In this document: positions 24,393 through 27,885 of the stretch, piece by piece | Numbering within the stretch: the first letter of the stretch is position 1 | Layout of the letters: the number at the start of each line of letters is the position of its first letter | Virus record (IMG/VR): IMGVR_UViG_3300020468_001699 | Coordinates: 1 to 27,885 of that record | DNA: 27,885 bases | Source: a virus | Strand: one strand, 5' to 3' | Program-made: the position numbers and the translations under genes | The notes under the pieces: model-generated | Databases searched by the model: none | What the model was told of the DNA's origin: nothing | What the model saw: only the letters and a program-made list of their open reading frames with translations

Positions 24393-24862
24393 TTCAATAT
24401 ATCTTCCTTCAAATCTACGACTCCAGCAGCAGTGATATTTTCAAATTTATAACTACGATATGCCTTTCCAAAGTCAGGATCAGCTTTTACAACCTGTTTA
24501 TAATATCTCTCAGGTGTTATCTGACTTCGTTTTCTAAATGCGGATATCGGTACTCTGGTAAAATCTTGACTAACACCGATTACTTTTTCATCTTTCTGTA
24601 CTTCTGTTTGTAATCTACTTTTAGTTAATTGAAATATTTTTTTTACTTTTGATAAAACCAAGTAATTTAAATTTATACCCTCTATCATTTTTTTAGGTCT
24701 GTCAACATATAAAACAAGAACAATCGGAGTGTAATCATTTGTTTTTGCACCAGCACGTTGAGTACTGTAATCAAAATTTAGGATCATACCTTCCATAATT
24801 TGAGCAGTGCTTATTACGTGATCAGATTTTATTATTCTACTATGGTGTTTGTATTTCGCCAC
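24389..24862 (-). CDS. Conserved phage-type protein, function unknown
   Basis: The 157-residue protein includes MEGMILNFDYSTQRAGAKTN and YTPIVLVLYVD...GINLNYLVLSKV. The order Y-D/N-Y, then P-x-V-L-V-L, then G-x-N-x-x-Y-L recalls a small family common in T4-type marine phages, from memory rather than by search. Function is unknown. It overlaps the Zn-ribbon-like gene by 23 bases and the GT2 gene by four. It is basic and lacks membrane segments, so a DNA- or virion-linked role is possible but not shown. Confidence 0.55.
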   Translation of the reverse strand: MAKYKHHSRIIKSDHVISTAQIMEGMILNFDYSTQRAGAKTNDYTPIVLVLYVDRPKKMIEGINLNYLVLSKVKKIFQLTKSRLQTEVQKDEKVIGVSQDFTRVPISAFRKRSQITPERYYKQVVKADPDFGKAYRSYKFENITAAGVVDLKEDILK

Positions 24863-25250
24863 TTCTTGTTTCCATCAATTGTATCACGACAAATGCATCG
24901 TAAAATGTTGGCATCTCTACATCCTCAGCATTAAGAATCTGTTGTGGTCTTATAACCCATGTGAGTTTATCATCCACTACCTTTGGTGCTATCATATATT
25001 TTTCTGTCTGATATATTGCTGGTATCCACCACCGACCATTGATTTCTTTGCATACGTTGATAAAGTCTTTAGGATAGTTTTCTAGTATCTCACCTATCTC
25101 ACCTTTATATTTTTTATTAGAAGCAAAACCACAGTTTGTACACTGCATGTTTTGTTGATCATCACCTAGCAAAACCATTTGTTCCTTAATATCACAATCA
25201 GCAACTAAACATTTATCTCCATCATTAGGACACTGAACCTGTAGCATCAT
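24840..25250 (-). CDS. Hypothetical protein with zinc-ribbon-like cysteines
   Basis: This 136-residue protein has N-terminal Cys residues at C7, C14 and C19 and a CTNCG knuckle (C37, C40), consistent with a small zinc-binding head. It is followed by a beta-rich domain (RWWIPAIYQTEKYMIAPK, TWVIRPQQIL). No family was recognised. It sits between an orphan gene and a GT-B gene with short overlaps, so it is co-transcribed with them. Zinc binding is inferred from the Cys spacing only. Confidence 0.6.
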   Translation of the reverse strand: MMLQVQCPNDGDKCLVADCDIKEQMVLLGDDQQNMQCTNCGFASNKKYKGEIGEILENYPKDFINVCKEINGRWWIPAIYQTEKYMIAPKVVDDKLTWVIRPQQILNAEDVEMPTFYDAFVVIQLMETRSGEIQTP

Positions 25251-26614
25251 TATGTGACCTTCTTCAACTTAGGTAGTTTAATCTTTGTCAATGGTTTACT
25301 CTCTGTTTTCTTTTTCAACTTAGGTAGTTTCAATGAAACTGGCTTTGGTGTTTCAGGAATTTGTTTGACAATATTATCTAAAATTTGATTAAACTCCTTT
25401 TTCATAGCATCAAGTGAATGTTTACCACGATTAACTTGTCCAAGTATTTTAGCCTGATGTTTTAATGTCCTATGATTCTTTTTAAAGAACCTAAGTTTTC
25501 TTATAATATCACCCTCATCGGCACAAAACCATTTACTTGGTTCTACAATAATTGGTTTCCATATCAAACTCTTAGGAACTGGTTTTAATGTACCTTCAAT
25601 CAAAGTGGATTGTTTTGGATTTAAAAAATCCATCTGTCCACTCCAACCTGTAGCAATAACTGGTAAATCACAACATGTAGCTTCAGCCAATGGTCTTCCA
25701 AAACCCTCACCATGTGTACAACTCAACATAGCCTTGACCTTGGGTAGATTATACAACAGAGCCATTTGTTCTAATGTCAAATCACCATGTAGTAAATAAA
25801 TATTAGGTAAGGAATCAGCAGACTTAAACTTTTCTTTCTCTATTTCTATCTTTTTTACTATATCAGCTTTATCTAAGTGTGAAAAGTCAGCACCATTGGT
25901 TTTCAAAAGAAGCGCTGGTGGATTAGGTTGATTAGCAAATGATTGAAGAAATGTTTTAATCATTACAGCAATATTCTTTCTATCCTCACCATAACCACCC
26001 TTACCCCATTGTCCAACATGTAGAAATACAAATGATTCATTGATCATATCATATATTTCTTTTTTAAATGGATCATCACTCTTACCCGCATCTTTAATAG
26101 GTCTGTAAATAGAAGTATCAATACCCTCAGATAAAACCGCCATAGGTTGAGTTAATTTTACTTGACCGACAACCTCTTGTTTTCCATTAACCTCTTTGGT
26201 TTGATCGTATGCACATCTCTGAAATGAAGCAGCAGTAAACTTGGATGTTGCCAACGTAAGATTCATTTGATTACATCCCATGATAAACTCGGGTGAAACC
26301 ACATCAGTTTCCACACCAGCAGTTATACCAAGATTAAACGTTGCTGGAGTTTGAAACTCATTCGGTATTCTAATATCGATATAGATATCTGGTTTTTGTT
26401 TTATACTATTACCATCTATAAAAGTATCTAATAATCTTTTATGTTTTGGTATCTTAGGATCAAGATGATTTCGTGGAGTCTCACCCCAACGAACATCAAC
26501 ACATTTGATCTCAAAGTCCTCTCTATCCATTATTGAATAAAAGATAGAACGAGCATGATCCCCATATCCACTACGAGTGTTAAAGGGAGCACACATCAAT
26601 ACTTGTTTCTTCAT
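25250..26614 (-). CDS. GT-B glycosyltransferase (GT4-like) with Lys-rich tail
   Basis: This 454-residue transferase opens VLMCAPFNTRSGYGDHARS, the glycine-rich GT-B acceptor-lobe loop. The donor lobe shows FLHVGQWGKGGYGEDRKN and the E-x7-E motif in HGEGFGRPLAEATCCDLPVIATG (E303 and E311), shared with GT4-family enzymes. The last 30 residues are unusual: KLPKLKK occurs twice (429-435 and 446-452) in a Pro/Lys-rich tail encoded by a 17-base direct repeat. The tail may bind nucleic acid or a membrane or another protein. Start and stop are coupled to both neighbours. The acceptor is unknown. Confidence 0.88.
   Translation of the reverse strand: MKKQVLMCAPFNTRSGYGDHARSIFYSIMDREDFEIKCVDVRWGETPRNHLDPKIPKHKRLLDTFIDGNSIKQKPDIYIDIRIPNEFQTPATFNLGITAGVETDVVSPEFIMGCNQMNLTLATSKFTAASFQRCAYDQTKEVNGKQEVVGQVKLTQPMAVLSEGIDTSIYRPIKDAGKSDDPFKKEIYDMINESFVFLHVGQWGKGGYGEDRKNIAVMIKTFLQSFANQPNPPALLLKTNGADFSHLDKADIVKKIEIEKEKFKSADSLPNIYLLHGDLTLEQMALLYNLPKVKAMLSCTHGEGFGRPLAEATCCDLPVIATGWSGQMDFLNPKQSTLIEGTLKPVPKSLIWKPIIVEPSKWFCADEGDIIRKLRFFKKNHRTLKHQAKILGQVNRGKHSLDAMKKEFNQILDNIVKQIPETPKPVSLKLPKLKKKTESKPLTKIKLPKLKKVT
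25263..25330 (-). repeat. 17-bp direct repeat encoding KLPKLKK twice
   Basis: A 17-base unit (TTCAACTTAGGTAGTTT on the plus strand) occurs at 25263-25279 and 25314-25330, 51 bases (17 codons) apart and in the same reading frame. It lies in the 3' end of the GT-B gene and explains the duplicated KLPKLKK peptide. Identity at the DNA level suggests a recent internal duplication. Confidence 0.8.
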
Positions 26615-27885
26615 ACTTTCTCCATAGTGTAACGAATTCTAGGTTTCCAATTATCAAAAGCACCATTCATGGATTTGATGAAGTTCTCACCCATAGCAGT
26701 TGCTGTCATCTGATTTTCTCTACAGAACTTAGTGCCTAAAGCACCGAGTCGTTTTCTCTCCTCTCTACCCATGTCGTAAAACTCTCTGAGTCTTACAGCA
26801 ACATCCTCAGGATTACATCTGTCATCCCAAATATATGGAGTCGGTGGTGATCCTTGTAAAGATATAGACGCTGGATAAACAGGTTTTACCCACTCCCCAT
26901 GAGTCTTGTACTTACCTCTGTGATTACTACCCAATTCAGTGTAGTCATCTGGTGTCAATAGGTTTCCATCATCATCTCTTAAACCACATTGGTCTTGCAT
27001 TCCACCCGTCATATTTACAATGATTGGTGTACCAACTGTAAGTGCTTCAGCACTACCTAATCCAAACCCTTCGTTACTAGCCATGTTTACATAAACGTCA
27101 GCAGAATTGAATAATAGATTCATCATCTTATCATGGAATGGTTGGTTATTATTTATAGTGTAGGTGAAAGCAACATTATAATCTGGCATTAGATGTCGAC
27201 ATACTCGTGGTAAATCAGTTCCATTGGGATCACTTGGAGTACAATGAAATATTAATACACAATCATCTCTTTCTTCTTCTGGTAAAGCATCTACGAAATA
27301 CTTAAATGCCAATACAACATCACCAGGCATCTTTCTACGAATGTTTCTGTTACTATACAAAACTCTAAACTTCTTATCAGTTAATCCAAACTTATCATTA
27401 AAGTTCATTAAATCAACTTCTGTATCTTGTACCTTCTTGAATCTACGTTGTGAAATACCATGAGGTACATAAGTTGTTTGCCAGTCTTCATAATCATGTA
27501 GTATTCTGTTATTGATACCATAGGTTTGTTTTGATATTGCCATGAGTAAATCAGAACTTCTATAGTATAATTCATTATACATAGGATCGGGTAGGTCATC
27601 CCAAATGTTGTAGTAGAATATTGGAATATCTCTACGAATCTCAGCTTCCATCTTATATAACCAAATCCAAAATCTAGGATCTGTATAGTGGAGTATGGCA
27701 TCTGGTTTTTCTATTGCCATTATTTCTCTCAATAAAGGACCATCACCGTAACCATCAGTTGGATATACTTTTAGATAACCATCTTTGATACCAAATTCTT
27801 CTAAACCTGCAGACATATCAAACACCTTACCTTTATCAGGATGTTTGATAGCTCCAGCAATCTGAACCCAATCATATTCATTGAG
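26611..27885 (-). CDS. GT-B glycosyltransferase (GT4-like), 5' end outside window
   Basis: The reading frame continues without a stop to the right edge, adding LNEYDWVQIAGAIKHPDKGK before the first possible internal start (GTG at 27825), so the true N-terminus lies outside. The visible part shows YNIWDDLPDP, VPHGISQRRF, LYSNRNIRRK and an E-x7-E motif in SNEGFGLGSAEALTVG, the donor-binding signature of GT4-type enzymes. It ends with RIRYTMEKV and overlaps the next GT-B gene by ATGA. The pair forms a separate two-transferase block from the sugar island. Donor and acceptor are unknown. Confidence 0.88.
   Translation of the reverse strand, partial: LNEYDWVQIAGAIKHPDKGKVFDMSAGLEEFGIKDGYLKVYPTDGYGDGPLLREIMAIEKPDAILHYTDPRFWIWLYKMEAEIRRDIPIFYYNIWDDLPDPMYNELYYRSSDLLMAISKQTYGINNRILHDYEDWQTTYVPHGISQRRFKKVQDTEVDLMNFNDKFGLTDKKFRVLYSNRNIRRKMPGDVVLAFKYFVDALPEEERDDCVLIFHCTPSDPNGTDLPRVCRHLMPDYNVAFTYTINNNQPFHDKMMNLLFNSADVYVNMASNEGFGLGSAEALTVGTPIIVNMTGGMQDQCGLRDDDGNLLTPDDYTELGSNHRGKYKTHGEWVKPVYPASISLQGSPPTPYIWDDRCNPEDVAVRLREFYDMGREERKRLGALGTKFCRENQMTATAMGENFIKSMNGAFDNWKPRIRYTMEKV

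Overview
The window looks like a piece of an AT-rich marine tailed-phage genome, most likely a large lytic phage of the kind that infects marine bacteria such as SAR11 or cyanobacteria. No capsid, tail, terminase or polymerase gene is present, so this is inferred from other traits. Every credible gene is on the minus strand. Genes are packed with ATGA, TAATG or short overlaps, and small orphan genes are frequent. The left end carries a set typical of marine phages: UvsE, peptide deformylase, an HNH-type protein and a MazG-like protein. No tRNA, rRNA, CRISPR array, insertion sequence or convincing terminator was seen. Transcription runs from high to low coordinates.

Region A (43-4178) holds repair and small accessory genes: UV-damage endonuclease UvsE, a small helix-hairpin-helix DNA glycosylase that reads like the catalytic domain of vertebrate MBD4, a DUF2283-like protein, peptide deformylase, a degenerate HNH protein and eight small orphan proteins. 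Three of those orphans (45, 44 and 56 residues) were found by reading the gaps between longer genes.

Region B (4207-24392) is a roughly 20 kb sugar island, interrupted only by a MazG-like pyrophosphohydrolase. It contains sugar-nucleotide enzymes: GDP-mannose 4,6-dehydratase, a short UDP-glucose/GDP-mannose dehydrogenase, an RmlD-like reductase, an NAD-dependent epimerase/dehydratase and a DegT-type aminotransferase. It also contains five GT2-like transferases, two related DAD/DAS-type transferases (one fused to a methyltransferase), several GT-B-like proteins, a possible GT-D-fold protein, two radical SAM proteins with C-terminal cysteine clusters, a free methyltransferase and a StrG-like 2OG-Fe(II) oxygenase. 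No flippase, polymerase or other multi-pass membrane protein accompanies them. This suggests a glycan built and attached in the cytoplasm, for example on a virion protein or on DNA, rather than an exported host O-antigen; that is inference.

Region C (24389-27885) holds two orphan genes, one with a cysteine pattern like a zinc ribbon, and two GT-B glycosyltransferases. The last of these runs off the right edge. The first bases of the window match a Nextera/Tn5 mosaic end, so the left edge is probably a sequencing-library artefact.
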